Positions 21,456-30,555 of a stretch of 35,523 nucleotides of DNA are shown in pieces; position 1 is the first letter of the stretch; every line of letters starts with the position of its first letter. Below the pieces are notes generated by a model, which worked only from the letters and a program-made list of their open reading frames with translations, did not search any database and was not told where the DNA came from. The position numbers and the translations under genes are program-made. This DNA comes from Rhodocyclales bacterium (GTDB taxonomy: Bacteria > Pseudomonadota > Gammaproteobacteria > Burkholderiales > Rhodocyclaceae), in NCBI GenBank assembly GCA_016235805.1, contig JACRIY010000045.1, forward strand, positions 1 through 35,523. Direction: 5' to 3'.

Positions 21456-21824
21456 TCAGGCCGTGTGCCGGGGAGGGTGTTGCGGGGGTTCGGCGATGTG
21501 GCTCGGCGGCGCAACGATCGCCGGCAGCGCATAGCTGCTTTGCGCGGGAAGCAGGCCGGCGGGCAGGGCGGCGCTGGGCATGAAGCCGGCGCTGGCCAGG
21601 TGGCAGATCTCGCAGTTATCGCAACCGTCCTGGTGCAGCGGAGCGTCGTCGGCCATGGCTTCATGGCAGGGCATGGCCCCTTCCGCCGCGTCCTGCATGG
21701 CAGCGACACCGCCCTCGTGTTCCTGCATGTGCATGCAGACGGACACGGAAAGCCCGGCCATGGTCTGCACGGGCAGCCAGAGCGCGGCGAACAGCAGCAG
21801 GAAACGGACGAAACGTTTGTTCAC
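21456..21824 (-). CDS. Exported Cys/His/Met-rich small protein (DUF2946-like)
   Basis: A 122-residue protein if started at the GTG at 21824 (MNKRFVRFLLLFAALWLPVQTMA is a clear signal peptide); the longer frame up to 21953 has no signal and overlaps the EF-G-like gene. After the signal come metal-ligand-rich runs: C30-MHM, H36, C53-H54, H64 and Cys68-x2-Cys71-x2-Cys74-His75. The last part includes a CxxCH, but a haem role is doubtful given the overlapping Cys. It resembles the small DUF2946 proteins often found beside copper genes. Its position 66 bp upstream of cusF suggests periplasmic copper or silver binding; function is inferred from composition and context only. Confidence 0.65.
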   Translation of the reverse strand: MNKRFVRFLLLFAALWLPVQTMAGLSVSVCMHMQEHEGGVAAMQDAAEGAMPCHEAMADDAPLHQDGCDNCEICHLASAGFMPSAALPAGLLPAQSSYALPAIVAPPSHIAEPPQHPPRHTA

Positions 21825-21873
21825 GGCGCGCAGGTTACGCCCGGCCGCGCGCCAATGCAAGCTGGGGAAGCGC

Positions 21874-23925
21874 TCACTCTTCCTCTTCCCTTGGCCGGAA
21901 GGCCGCAGCGAGTTTCTGCTGGATCTGTGGCGGGACCTGGGCGTGGCGCGCAAACTCGATGTTGTAGGCGCCCTGCCCGCCGGTCAGAGACTTCAGGCGC
22001 GAGGCATAGTCGGTGATCTCGGCCAGCGGTACTTCGCCAGTGATCGCCGCCGTGTTGCCCGGGCGCGGATTGGTGCCGGTGATGTGGCCGCGCCGGCTGG
22101 AGAGGTCGCCGGTGAGGTCGCCGATCGCCGCCTCGGGAGCGACGATCTCGATGGTCACGATGGGCTCCAACACGATGGGGTTGGCGGCACGGATGGCCTC
22201 GATGGTGGCCTTGCGGCCGGCCGTGACGAAAGCCACGTCCTTGCCGTCCACCGCATGGGTCTTGCCGTCGTAGACGGTGACGCGGATGTCCTGCGCCGGA
22301 AAGCCGGCGATCACGCCATCGGCCAGCGCCTGGCGCACGCCCTTTTCGACCGAGCTCATGAACACGCCGGGAATCGCGCCGCCCTTGACGTGGTCGACGA
22401 ACTCAAAGCCGGCGCCGCGCTCCAGCGGCTCGATCTTCAGGAACACCTCGCCGAACTGGCCGGCGCCGCCCGACTGCTTCTTGTGCCGGCAATGGCCCTC
22501 GGCGTTGCCGGTAATGGTCTCGCGATAGGGAATCAGCGGCGGCCGGGTGTCGAGTTCCAGCTTGAACTGCGTCGCCATCTTTTCCAGCTTGTAGCGCAAG
22601 TGCATTTCGCCGAGGCCGCGGATCACGGTCTCGTGGGTGGTCGGATGGCGCTCGACGGCGAAGCAGGGATCTTCCAGTTCCAGCTTGTGCAGGATGTCGA
22701 ACAGGCGCTGCTCGTCGCCCTTGCGCCGGGTCTCGACGGCCAGGCCCTGCATCGGCCGGGGAAATTCGAGCGGCTTGAGGTGGATGTGGTCCTCGTCGTG
22801 CGAGTCGTGCAGCACGGCGTCGAAATCGATTTCCTCGACCTTGGCCACGGCGCCGATGTCGCCCGGCAGCAGCTCGTCGACCTCGACGTAGTCCTTGCCC
22901 TGCAACTGGTAGAGGTGGGCCACCTTGAAGGGCTTCTTGCCGTCGCCGACGAAAAGCTGCGCATCCTTCTTCACCGTGCCCTGGTGCACGCGGAAGACGC
23001 CGACCTTGCCCATGTAGGGATCGACGATGACCTTGAACACATGCGCCAGCACGTGCTTCGTCGCATCGGGAGCGGCGTCGAAAGCTTCGGTCGAATCGCC
23101 GGGCTCACCCTTGTAGAAGGGCGGAGGATTGCCTTCGGCCGGGTTGGGCGCGAGGGAGGCCAGCACGTGCAGCAGTTCGCCGATGCCGGCGCCGCTGCGT
23201 GCGGACGTAAACAGGATGGGGATCAGGTGGCCGGAGCGCAATGCCTTCTCGAAGGGCGCGTGGAGGTCGGCGGCACTCGGATCCTTGCCCTCTTCGAGGT
23301 AGCGGGCCAGCAGCGATTCGTCTTCCTCGACCAGTTGGTCGATCAACTCGCGATGCGCGTGGGCGACCGAATCGAAATCCGCGTCGCCGGCGTCATGTTC
23401 CAGCACCTCGACCACATCCTTGCTGCCGTGCGCCGGCAGGTCGAGCAGCAGGCACTGCTTGCCGAAGCGCTCGCGGATCTCATTGACCAGTGCCGGCAGG
23501 TCGACGTTGTCGGCATCGATCTTGTTGATCACGATCATGCGCGCCAGGCCGCGCGCCGCTGCGGCGCGCATCATGCGTTCGGTCGACAGTTCGATGCCGG
23601 TCTGAGCGTTGATGACGACGATCGCGGTCTCCACCCCGGCCAGCGCCGCCACCGCCTGGCCGGCGAAGTCCGGGTAGCCCGGGGTGTCGATCAGATGCAC
23701 ATGCACGCCCTCGGCGGCGAAATTCACCAGCGCCGAATTCAGCGAATGTCCGGCGGACTTTTCCTGCGCGTCGAAATCGCAGACGGTGCTGCCCTTCTCC
23801 ACGGCCCCCTTGGCCGGGATGGCGCCGGCCTTGAACAGCAGCGCCTCGGCAAGCGAGGTCTTGCCGGCGCCGCCGTGGCCCACGAGGGCAACGGCGCGGA
23901 TGGATTCGGTGGTGTATTTGGCCAT
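21874..23925 (-). CDS. Elongation factor G-like GTPase (EF-G2/FusA-like)
   Basis: A 683-residue translational GTPase. The GTPase domain has G1 GHGGAGKT (16-23), G3 DTPGY and G4 NKID; then EF-G domains II-V follow, ending RKxA-like AFRPREEEE. The sequence is the divergent EF-G-like paralogue (Ala-rich GTPase domain, KSAGHSLNSAL switch region), not the housekeeping fusA, which would be in a str operon. Such paralogues bind ribosomes, but their specific role is poorly known. A TACAAT-like -10 lies about 25 bp upstream of the ATG, and a GGGAG ribosome site is present. It precedes the small Cys/His-rich protein and cus operon on the same strand, with no obvious functional tie. Confidence 0.88.
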   Translation of the reverse strand: MAKYTTESIRAVALVGHGGAGKTSLAEALLFKAGAIPAKGAVEKGSTVCDFDAQEKSAGHSLNSALVNFAAEGVHVHLIDTPGYPDFAGQAVAALAGVETAIVVINAQTGIELSTERMMRAAAARGLARMIVINKIDADNVDLPALVNEIRERFGKQCLLLDLPAHGSKDVVEVLEHDAGDADFDSVAHAHRELIDQLVEEDESLLARYLEEGKDPSAADLHAPFEKALRSGHLIPILFTSARSGAGIGELLHVLASLAPNPAEGNPPPFYKGEPGDSTEAFDAAPDATKHVLAHVFKVIVDPYMGKVGVFRVHQGTVKKDAQLFVGDGKKPFKVAHLYQLQGKDYVEVDELLPGDIGAVAKVEEIDFDAVLHDSHDEDHIHLKPLEFPRPMQGLAVETRRKGDEQRLFDILHKLELEDPCFAVERHPTTHETVIRGLGEMHLRYKLEKMATQFKLELDTRPPLIPYRETITGNAEGHCRHKKQSGGAGQFGEVFLKIEPLERGAGFEFVDHVKGGAIPGVFMSSVEKGVRQALADGVIAGFPAQDIRVTVYDGKTHAVDGKDVAFVTAGRKATIEAIRAANPIVLEPIVTIEIVAPEAAIGDLTGDLSSRRGHITGTNPRPGNTAAITGEVPLAEITDYASRLKSLTGGQGAYNIEFARHAQVPPQIQQKLAAAFRPREEEE

Positions 23926-23963
23926 GATGCGGACTCCCTTGACTTATTGTATTGGCGCAAATT

Positions 23964-24407
23964 TTACCCCTGCCGGCGCGGCCGGTCGCGCGAGGGAATG
24001 CGCCACAACCAGATCGCCGTCGACACGCCGATCACGGCCAGCAGCGCCTGCAGCCAGGCCTTGCCGGAAAAGCTCCAGATCGAGACGCAGATGGTCAGAC
24101 TCATCAGCGTGATGGCGAGCCACTTGATGCGGTGGGGAATGCTGTGGTGGCGACGCCACTCGATGATCAGCGGGCCGAAGGTGGGGTTATGCACCAGCCA
24201 GCGGTAAAAGCGTTCGGAAGCGCGAGCATAGCAGGCCGCCGCGACCAGGACGAAGGGCGTGGTGGGCAAGCCCGGCACGACGATGCCGATGATGCCCAGC
24301 AGCAGCGCGATGCTGCCGCAGATCCAGAGCACGACGCGCACCAGCAGCGACGGATGCAGTTCGGCTTCCGGGATATCCCACTCGGGTTCCGGCTCGGCCT
24401 CGCTCAT
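23964..24407 (-). CDS. DUF454 (YbaN-type) inner-membrane protein
   Basis: A 147-residue protein starting at the ATG at 24407, which overlaps the radical SAM stop (ATGA, 24404-24407). It has three or four hydrophobic helices (VVLWICGSIALLLGIIGIVVPGLP; FVLVAAACYA; WLAITLMSLTICVSI; ALLAVIGVSTAIW), and the DUF454 signature PGLPTTPF followed by CYARASERFYRWL. The family, including E. coli YbaN, has no established function. The overlap with the radical SAM gene suggests co-translation. A much longer frame through this region belongs to the antisense/shadow of the radical SAM gene and is not used. Confidence 0.88.
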   Translation of the reverse strand: MSEAEPEPEWDIPEAELHPSLLVRVVLWICGSIALLLGIIGIVVPGLPTTPFVLVAAACYARASERFYRWLVHNPTFGPLIIEWRRHHSIPHRIKWLAITLMSLTICVSIWSFSGKAWLQALLAVIGVSTAIWLWRIPSRDRPRRQG

Positions 24408-26317
24408 CGGCGCAGCGCCCGTTCGACGAAGTGACGCGACACCGTGCTCTTCGGCACGCGACCGGTGAACCAGCCGCGCACGTCCTGGTCCAGGCCTAGC
24501 CCGTGCATGTAGTTGTAGAGCGCCTTGTTCAGTGCCTGGCCCAGCGCATCGTGGTCGACGCCGGTGGGGTCGATGAAGCCGACGTCGTTCTTCGCGAAGC
24601 CGCCGGGCGGCAGCGCCTTCAGCGTCACGCCATAACGTTCCGGATGCAGGCCCACCGGCGCATGCACGCTGCAGGCGAAGCGGTGGAAGAAGCCGGACTG
24701 GATGCAACCGGCGGCGAACAGCTGGCGCACGTATTCCAGCGCGTCGACCGTGTCCTGCACGGTCTGCGTCGGGAAGCCGTACATCAGGTAGGCATGGACC
24801 AGGATGCCGGCCTCGGCGAAGCCGCGCGTGACGCGCGCCACCTGCGCCACCGAGACGCCTTTCTGCATCAACTGCAGCAGGCGATCGGACGCCACCTCGA
24901 GGCCGCCGGACACGGCAATGCAACCGGCATCGGCCAGTTCGGCGCAAAGCTCCGGCGTGAACGACTTCTCGAAGCGGATGTTGGTCCACCACGAGATCGC
25001 GCGATTGCGCCGGTGCAGTTCGCCGGCCAGCGCCTTGAGCGCCTTGGGCGGGGCGGCCTCGTCCACAAAATGAAAACCGGTCTGCCCGGTCTCGGCGACG
25101 ATGGCCTCGATGCGATCGACCAGGGTAGACGCCGCGAGTGCTTCGTAGCGCGAGATGTAATCGAGCGAGACATCGCAGAAGCTGCATTTCTTCCAGTAGC
25201 AACCGTGCGCCACTGTGAGCTTGTTCCAGCGCGCATCCGACCACAGGCGATGCATCGGATTGAGCATGTCCAGCAGCGAGAGGTAGCGGTCCAGCGGCAG
25301 GCCGTCCCAGGTCGGGGTGCCGGCCTCGGCGAAGGGAATGTCGCCATCGTCAGGATGGCCGGCATCGACGTAGCGCACCGCGCCATCGACGCGCAGGAAG
25401 GTCCGCACCAGGCGCTCGCGCGGGCGTTCGCCACGCAGGTGTTCGAGCAGGGCCAGCAGGGGACGTTCGCCGTCGTCCAGCGTGACGTAGTCGAAATTGT
25501 CGAACACGCGCGGTTCGGAAAGCTCCCTCAGCTCGGTGTTGGCGAAGCCGCCGCCCAGCACCGTGACGATAGTCGAATCCCGCGCCTTGATTGTTTGCGC
25601 GATGCGGAAGGCGCCATAGACGTTGCCGGGAAACGGCGCGGAGAGCAGCACGACCCGCGGCGCATGACGCGCCAGCGCATCCTCGGTCAGCCCGCGCAGC
25701 GTGCGGTCGACCAGGTTTTCCGGCGCAGCCAGCGCCTGTGCCAGCGGGTCGAAGCTGGCCTGGCTCTGCGCCAGCGATTCGGCATAGCGGACGAATTCGA
25801 AGCGCGCATCGACGGACTCGCGCAAGACATCGGCAATGTCATCCAGATACAGTGTGGCGAAATGCCGCGCGCGATCCGTCACGCCGAGCGCGCCGAAGGC
25901 CCAGGCCAGCGGGTCGCCGCCCTCGTCATCGACGTAGGCGTCGAGTGCCCCGAAGTGCGAGCCTTCCGGAAGGAAGTTGCGCCCGGCAATGCGATGGGCG
26001 ATCGACGGATCGCGTCCCTGGAGGAAGGCCACGGCCGGCGCCACGGTCGCCAGGTAGCGCTCGAACTGGCTATCGAATGCCTGCACCCGCGGCGAACGCC
26101 GCTTCGCCGGCAAGGCCTCGATGCATGCGCGCATTTCCTTCAGCCCCTCGGGAGAGAACAGCCGCAGGACCAGGGTCAGCGCCAGATCCTCCTGTACGGC
26201 GGCGAAGCCGCGCGAGCGCAGGAAACCGGTCAGGTAGGCGGTGGACGGATAAGGCGTGTTGAGCTGCGTCATCGGTGGGATGACGGCGAGGATCCGCAAA
26301 GCCTCAGTGGGATTCAA
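24404..26317 (-). CDS. B12-binding-domain radical SAM protein, unknown substrate
   Basis: About 637 residues. I prefer a TTG start at 26317, because AAGGAA lies five bases before it; an ATG at 26344 would add nine residues but has a weak ribosome site. The N-terminal part starts with the Rossmann-type strand LRILAVIPPMTQLNTPYPS and resembles cobalamin-binding domains, though no DxHxxG is evident. The radical SAM core has an unusual cluster motif, Cys-x4-Cys-x2-Cys in HGCYWKKCSFCD (25175-25201), instead of Cys-x3-Cys-x2-Cys, then SGGLEVASDRLL and YGFPTQT blocks. It should cleave SAM to a 5'-deoxyadenosyl radical for methylation or rearrangement of an unknown substrate. Coupled to DUF454. A related RiPP-type or lipid-modifying role is possible, but no peptide precursor is seen nearby. 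Confidence 0.83.
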   Translation of the reverse strand: MNPTEALRILAVIPPMTQLNTPYPSTAYLTGFLRSRGFAAVQEDLALTLVLRLFSPEGLKEMRACIEALPAKRRSPRVQAFDSQFERYLATVAPAVAFLQGRDPSIAHRIAGRNFLPEGSHFGALDAYVDDEGGDPLAWAFGALGVTDRARHFATLYLDDIADVLRESVDARFEFVRYAESLAQSQASFDPLAQALAAPENLVDRTLRGLTEDALARHAPRVVLLSAPFPGNVYGAFRIAQTIKARDSTIVTVLGGGFANTELRELSEPRVFDNFDYVTLDDGERPLLALLEHLRGERPRERLVRTFLRVDGAVRYVDAGHPDDGDIPFAEAGTPTWDGLPLDRYLSLLDMLNPMHRLWSDARWNKLTVAHGCYWKKCSFCDVSLDYISRYEALAASTLVDRIEAIVAETGQTGFHFVDEAAPPKALKALAGELHRRNRAISWWTNIRFEKSFTPELCAELADAGCIAVSGGLEVASDRLLQLMQKGVSVAQVARVTRGFAEAGILVHAYLMYGFPTQTVQDTVDALEYVRQLFAAGCIQSGFFHRFACSVHAPVGLHPERYGVTLKALPPGGFAKNDVGFIDPTGVDHDALGQALNKALYNYMHGLGLDQDVRGWFTGRVPKSTVSRHFVERALRR

Positions 26318-26359
26318 TGAGTTCCTTCCCTTCGTTGCGCGCATTGCTGACCACCGGAC

Positions 26360-26590
26360 TCACCGGCTGTGGTCATGGATCGGCGCCATCACTTCATTCA
26401 CCGCCGTGGTGATGACGCAGGCACTGACGATGTCCTGCCCCTCGGGCGACCGCCACGCCGCCGGCAGCCCGGCCATCGCGAAGATATCTCCATCCCGAGC
26501 CGGATGCAGGCGCCACGCTTGCTTGCGCGGCCTGCCGTCCGCGGTCACCGCCTGGCAATCGCAGAAGACGTTGGCCGGGTGGTTAAGCAT
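26360..26590 (-). pseudogene. Remnant of an SRAP (YedK/HMCES-type) DNA-protein crosslink protein
   Basis: A 76-codon frame carries the middle of an SRAP domain: AVTADGRPRKQAWRLHP, FAMAGLPAAWRSPEGQDIVSACVITT, and NEVMAPIHD, matching the family's FAFAGLWExW...SCTIITT...IHDRMP pattern. The N-terminal catalytic Cys2 region is absent (only 83 bp separate it from the chemoreceptor gene). At the C side the sequence after IHD can be restored to RMPV by adding one base, after which the domain is still missing. So both ends are lost and a frameshift is likely. SRAP proteins crosslink to abasic sites in single-stranded DNA. Alternative: a short expressed fragment, which would lack activity. Confidence 0.65.
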
Positions 26591-26673
26591 CCGGGCAAAA
26601 GCCTAGCGTAACCGATCGCCCGATCCCGCGCACCCACCCTGCCGACGAAAAAGGCCAGTGCGGGTCAGCTACC

Positions 26674-28287
26674 TCAGTAGCGCTCGAAGTCGCCTTCGAC
26701 CGCGGCCACCGTTGCCTTGCGCGCCGCACGCGGGGCCGGCGCGGCGGCAGGGGCGGTGCTGCGGGCACGCTTCGCCGTGGCGCCGGCGCCGACTCTTGAA
26801 TTGCCCTGCTCGATCTTGAAGAACTCCATCAATTCCTGGAGCTGGGCGGCCTGACCACCCATTTCCTCTGCGGTGGCGGCGAGCTCTTCGGAAGCCGAGG
26901 CGTTCTGTTGCGTGGCCTTGTTCAGCTGCCCCATGGCGCCGTTGATCTGGCCCACGCCGGCACTCTGTTCCTGGCTGGCGGCGGCGATCTCCTGTACGAG
27001 GTCGGAGGTCTTCCTGATGCTGGGCACCATCTCGTCGAGCAGTTTGCCGGCCTGTTCGGCCATCTTCACGCTGGAGCCGGCCAGCTCCCCGATCTCCTGC
27101 GCGGCAACTTGCGAGCGTTCGGCCAGTTTGCGCACTTCGGCGGCGACCACCGCGAAGCCCTTGCCGTGCTCGCCGGCGCGCGCCGCTTCGATCGCGGCGT
27201 TCAAGGCAAGCAGGTTGGTCTGGTAGGCGATGTCGTCGATGATGCCGATCTTGCCGGCGATCGACTTCATGGCGTCCACCGTGTCCTTCACCGCCTTGCC
27301 GCCCTGTTCGGCTTCGCCGGAGGACTTGGTGGCCATGTTGTCGGTGACCTTGGCGTTCTCGGTGTTCTGGGTGATGCTGGCGGTCATCTGCTCGATGCTG
27401 GCGGTGGTCTCCTCGACCGAGGCGGCCTGCTCGCTGGAGGACTGCGACAGCGACTGAGCGGTGGCCGAGACCTGGCCGGAAGCATTGGCCAGCGCGTCGG
27501 CGGCCCCCTTCACTTCGCCGATGATCTGGTTCAGCCTGGCGATCAGGTTCTGCTGGGCCGCCAGCATCTCGCCGATCTCGTCCTTGCTGACGTCGTCGAT
27601 GCGCACCGTCAGGTCGCCGTCGGCCAGGCGTCGCATGCCTTCTTTCGCCGTCAGCAGGGGCTTCATGATCGAGCGGACGAGCAAAAAGGTGATCGTCAGC
27701 AGCAGCGCGGATACGACCGAGCTGATCACTACCGTGGCCAGCAGCGTAGTGCTGCGCACCTGATCGAATTCCCGGTCGGCCAACGTTGCCTCGCTGGCCA
27801 TGCTGGTCGCGACCTTGCCCAAGTGTTCTCGGACTTTCGCCGCCTCGGCATCGATCTCGCTGTCGATCGCGATGATTTCCTCGGCAACCTTGTTGGCGGG
27901 AGTGAGCAGCGGCAGCAGACGCTTGTCGTACATTTCGATAAGACGATCCAGGGCCTTGCGCGCTTCGGCGACGGATGCCTTTTCTTCCGCGGTGTCGGCC
28001 TGTTCGGCCAGGCGCGCCATATCCTTGGCGGCTTCCGTACGCAGGGTTTCAAACTGCTTGCGGTTTTCCGCCAGATTCCGGTTGATGATCGCATCCGCGT
28101 ATATCTGGTAAAGCTGCGCACCCAGCCATTGTCCTTCGGCAGCGGCCGCCTGGGTCTGGGTCTTGCCGAATCCGTCGTCCTGCAGCGCCGCGAGGCGGCT
28201 CAGCGAAACATAGAAGATCAGGCTGACAATCACCAGCGCACCGACGGCCAGCGCGGCGATCGCAAAGAGGCGGAGCTTTACGGACAT
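26674..28287 (-). CDS. Methyl-accepting chemotaxis protein (four-helix-bundle sensor)
   Basis: A 537-residue transducer. TM1 about 8-31, a periplasmic four-helix-bundle type sensor (about 32-185; mostly helical, charge-rich), TM2 about 187-208, HAMP (about 210-262) and the cytoplasmic signalling hairpin with the conserved tip [25 protein letters not shown]. The C-terminal tail (after about 495) is Ala/Pro/Arg-rich and ends EGDFERY rather than the CheR-docking NWETF. It senses an unidentified ligand and signals through CheA/CheW, which are not in this window. The signalling half is nearly identical to that of the next gene, from which it is separated by about 500 bp. Confidence 0.92.
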   Translation of the reverse strand: MSVKLRLFAIAALAVGALVIVSLIFYVSLSRLAALQDDGFGKTQTQAAAAEGQWLGAQLYQIYADAIINRNLAENRKQFETLRTEAAKDMARLAEQADTAEEKASVAEARKALDRLIEMYDKRLLPLLTPANKVAEEIIAIDSEIDAEAAKVREHLGKVATSMASEATLADREFDQVRSTTLLATVVISSVVSALLLTITFLLVRSIMKPLLTAKEGMRRLADGDLTVRIDDVSKDEIGEMLAAQQNLIARLNQIIGEVKGAADALANASGQVSATAQSLSQSSSEQAASVEETTASIEQMTASITQNTENAKVTDNMATKSSGEAEQGGKAVKDTVDAMKSIAGKIGIIDDIAYQTNLLALNAAIEAARAGEHGKGFAVVAAEVRKLAERSQVAAQEIGELAGSSVKMAEQAGKLLDEMVPSIRKTSDLVQEIAAASQEQSAGVGQINGAMGQLNKATQQNASASEELAATAEEMGGQAAQLQELMEFFKIEQGNSRVGAGATAKRARSTAPAAAPAPRAARKATVAAVEGDFERY

Positions 28288-28462
28288 GCGAGCTTCCTTT
28301 CATCTGAAGACACTGGTTGGTGAATTCCGGATCGAGCTGAGACGCCTGCTATTTCGTACAAAGGACAAAACATTGCGACAGGGCTTCCTTCCGCAAGGCG
28401 AAAAGTCGGCGGGGGCGGCACGACGCCGCCCGCGCCCGATACCGGCCGTGCCCAACAAGTAG

Positions 28463-28490
28463 CCACACCAAATGCGCATTTGCGGTGTGG
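28463..28490. repeat. Inverted repeat between the two chemoreceptor genes
   Basis: The arms CCACACC and GGTGTGG flank the 12-bp palindrome AAATGCGCATTT, with two extra bases on one side, giving a near-perfect 28-bp dyad. It lies about 175 bp upstream of the chemoreceptor start at 28287 and could be an operator or a transcript hairpin. The rest of the 28288-28793 gap shows no gene or flagellar-type (sigma-28) promoter that I can defend. Confidence 0.4.
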
Positions 28491-28720
28491 CACGAAGACT
28501 GGATACGGCATGCATAGCCCATGCGGGTAGTTTATGCCTAAAGTATGACTCTTGTTGGATGCTTATGCGCTGCGTATGTTCCGAAAACGGCTGCGGAAAC
28601 TACGTAGGCGCAAATTTGGCGGTCGGGCGCGGAAAACCCATGATTTGGGAATAGTTATTCGGGATGGCCGGATACCCGGGGGCGACCCGCCGGGCCCCGA
28701 CATTTCCGATCAGGGCGCTC

Positions 28721-28749
28721 GGAAATTGGCCACCGCCAGGCCAATTCCC
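28721..28749 (-). terminator. Hairpin downstream of the second chemoreceptor gene
   Basis: The 8-bp arms AATTGGCC/GGCCAATT (28724-28731 and 28739-28746) with a 7-nt loop, extended by imperfect GGA/TCC pairs, lie about 48 bp past the chemoreceptor stop at 28794. No T-run follows, so this is a candidate terminator only. Confidence 0.4.
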
Positions 28750-28793
28750 GGTAGATGCGCCAGCGACCGAAGGAAGTCCCTGTGGGGCGTCGA

Positions 28794-30347
28794 CTACCGG
28801 CTGGCTTCGATCTTGAAGAACTGGATGAGCTCGTGCAGTTGAGTGGCCTGGCCGCCCAACTCTTCCGCCGTCGCGGCCAGTTGCTCGGAGGCAGCGGCGT
28901 TCTGTTGCGTGGCCTTGTTCAGTTGGCCCATGGCGCCGTTGATGTGGCCCACGCCGGCGCTCTGTTCCTGGCTGGCGGCGGCGATCTCCTGGACGAGATC
29001 AGAGGTCTTCTTGGTGCTGGGCACCATCGCGTCGAGCAATTCTCCGGCGTGCTCGGCCATCTTCACGGAGGAACCGGCCAGTTCCCCGATTTCCTGCGCG
29101 GCGACCTGGCTGCGTTCGGCGAGCTTCCGCACTTCCGCGGCGACGACCGCGAAGCCCTTGCCGTGTTCGCCGGCCCGTGCCGCTTCGATCGCGGCATTCA
29201 GCGCCAGCAGGTTGGTCTGGTAGGCGATGTCGTCGATGATGCCGATCTTGCCGGCGATGGACTTCATCGCCTCGACGGTGTCCTTGACGGCTGCTCCGCC
29301 CTTGACGGCTTCGGCGGACGAACGGGTGGCGACATCGTCGGTGACGCGGGCGTTCTCTGAGTTCCGGGTAATCGACAATGTCATTTTTTCCATCGACGCC
29401 GTGGTTTCGTCGACCGCGGCCGCCTGCTCGGACGTGCCCTGCGACAATGTCTGCGCGGTCAATGACACCTGATCCGCGGCACCGTTGAGAGACTCCGACG
29501 CCGCGCTGACCTCGCCGATGACGTGAGTAAGCCTTCCCACCATCCGGCTGACCGCCGCCAGCACGCTGGTCTGATCGTTTGGCTTCAGCGCCAAGGTCAC
29601 CGTCAGGTCGCCTTCGGCCACCTTGTGCACGGTATCCCTGACCGTCGCGGGCTCGCCGCCCAGCTGGTTCAGGATGCTGCGCTGGATCAGGAGACCGAAA
29701 GCAATGGCCAGCAGTATGGCGACGATTCCGGTGCCAAGTATCCCTAGCCGGGCCGACGCATAGGCGGCGGCCGTCTTCTGGTTGCGCTGGACGGTTTCCT
29801 GGTCGAAATAATGCGCCAACTCCGCCGCAGCCTTGTTGAACGCGTTTTGCCGAGGATTGAGATCCTTCAGCAACCTGAGGTTCACATCGCGAAATTCGCT
29901 CCTGTGCAGTGCGGCCTGCACTGGCTTGATGCCATCCTCGACCAGCGCCTTGCGTGCCTCCGATACCGCGGCCAGCAATCGCGTCTCGTCAGGGGTCTCG
30001 GCCTTGAAGGTCAGGAACCGCGTCCAGGCCGTGTCCGCATCGGCGAGGCGCTTGGCGATGGCGTCGACATGCATCGCGTTGGGGTGGTCGTGCATCGCCA
30101 GAAACGGGCTGTCCGGCGCGTGCTGCAGGCTCAGCAGCACCTGGCTGCGCAGTTCGGCGTACTGATTCTGGACTTCCGCGAGTTGCGCCTTCGGCATGAA
30201 GTTGTTGTCGTAGGCATCCTGGTTCTGGCTCACCAGCGACGACAGGTTGCCCAGGCCGATGGCAGCGATTGCGCACATCAGCGCGATGACGGAGGCCAGC
30301 AACGCCGTGAGACGGGCGCTGACACTGGCCTTTTCAAGCCAAGTCAT
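28794..30347 (-). CDS. Methyl-accepting chemotaxis protein, second paralogue
   Basis: A 517-residue transducer: TM1 about 11-33, periplasmic helical sensor (about 34-200), TM2 about 202-222, HAMP beginning QLGGEPATV (about 228-280), then the signalling domain with the same tip, [25 protein letters not shown]. From about 300 onward it is almost identical to the 26674-28287 gene, while the periplasmic sensors share little similarity, so the two share signalling partners but probably sense different ligands. It ends EASR and lacks the long Ala/Pro tail of its neighbour. A good AAGGGGAACC ribosome site precedes the ATG. A tandem duplication with sensor divergence or replacement is the simplest history. 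Confidence 0.92.
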   Translation of the reverse strand: MTWLEKASVSARLTALLASVIALMCAIAAIGLGNLSSLVSQNQDAYDNNFMPKAQLAEVQNQYAELRSQVLLSLQHAPDSPFLAMHDHPNAMHVDAIAKRLADADTAWTRFLTFKAETPDETRLLAAVSEARKALVEDGIKPVQAALHRSEFRDVNLRLLKDLNPRQNAFNKAAAELAHYFDQETVQRNQKTAAAYASARLGILGTGIVAILLAIAFGLLIQRSILNQLGGEPATVRDTVHKVAEGDLTVTLALKPNDQTSVLAAVSRMVGRLTHVIGEVSAASESLNGAADQVSLTAQTLSQGTSEQAAAVDETTASMEKMTLSITRNSENARVTDDVATRSSAEAVKGGAAVKDTVEAMKSIAGKIGIIDDIAYQTNLLALNAAIEAARAGEHGKGFAVVAAEVRKLAERSQVAAQEIGELAGSSVKMAEHAGELLDAMVPSTKKTSDLVQEIAAASQEQSAGVGHINGAMGQLNKATQQNAAASEQLAATAEELGGQATQLHELIQFFKIEASR

Positions 30348-30461
30348 GGTGGTTCCCCTTATTTGAATCCGATCAGAAACGTCTAGTCGACGCTGTTTTC
30401 TGCTTCATGTTTGAAGCAATGGTAGCGTCGCGCGCAGGACTTTTCGATACGTAAATCCCGA

Positions 30462-30511
30462 GGACCGCTGCGGAGAATACTTACCGGAAAACCGGTAGGC
30501 GCCTGCGGTCC
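30462..30511 (-). other. Possible structured RNA/leader element upstream of a chemoreceptor gene
   Basis: On the minus strand an outer 7-bp stem GGACCGC/GCGGTCC encloses an inner perfect hairpin TACCGG-TTTT-CCGGTA (30497-30482), with internal loops between. It lies about 115 bp before the chemoreceptor start at 30347, so it may be in its leader. It does not match the c-di-GMP (GEMM) riboswitch consensus. The remaining intergenic sequence 30348-30555 shows no other clear feature. Confidence 0.35.
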
Positions 30512-30555
30512 GCGCGTCAATCGCGGCTCCACGCCCGGGCGCGGACGCCCTTCCG

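Noticed and set aside
21602-21621. Haem c site (CxxCH) in the small Cys-rich exported protein
   Set aside because: The CxxCH overlaps another CxxC and lies in a metal-ligand-rich protein without cytochrome features.
24503-26320. Plus-strand open frame of about 605 codons opposite the radical SAM gene
   Set aside because: Antisense shadow; composition shows no real protein signal.
30462-30511. c-di-GMP (GEMM) riboswitch upstream of the chemoreceptor
   Set aside because: The conserved GEMM blocks are absent; only nested stems are seen.
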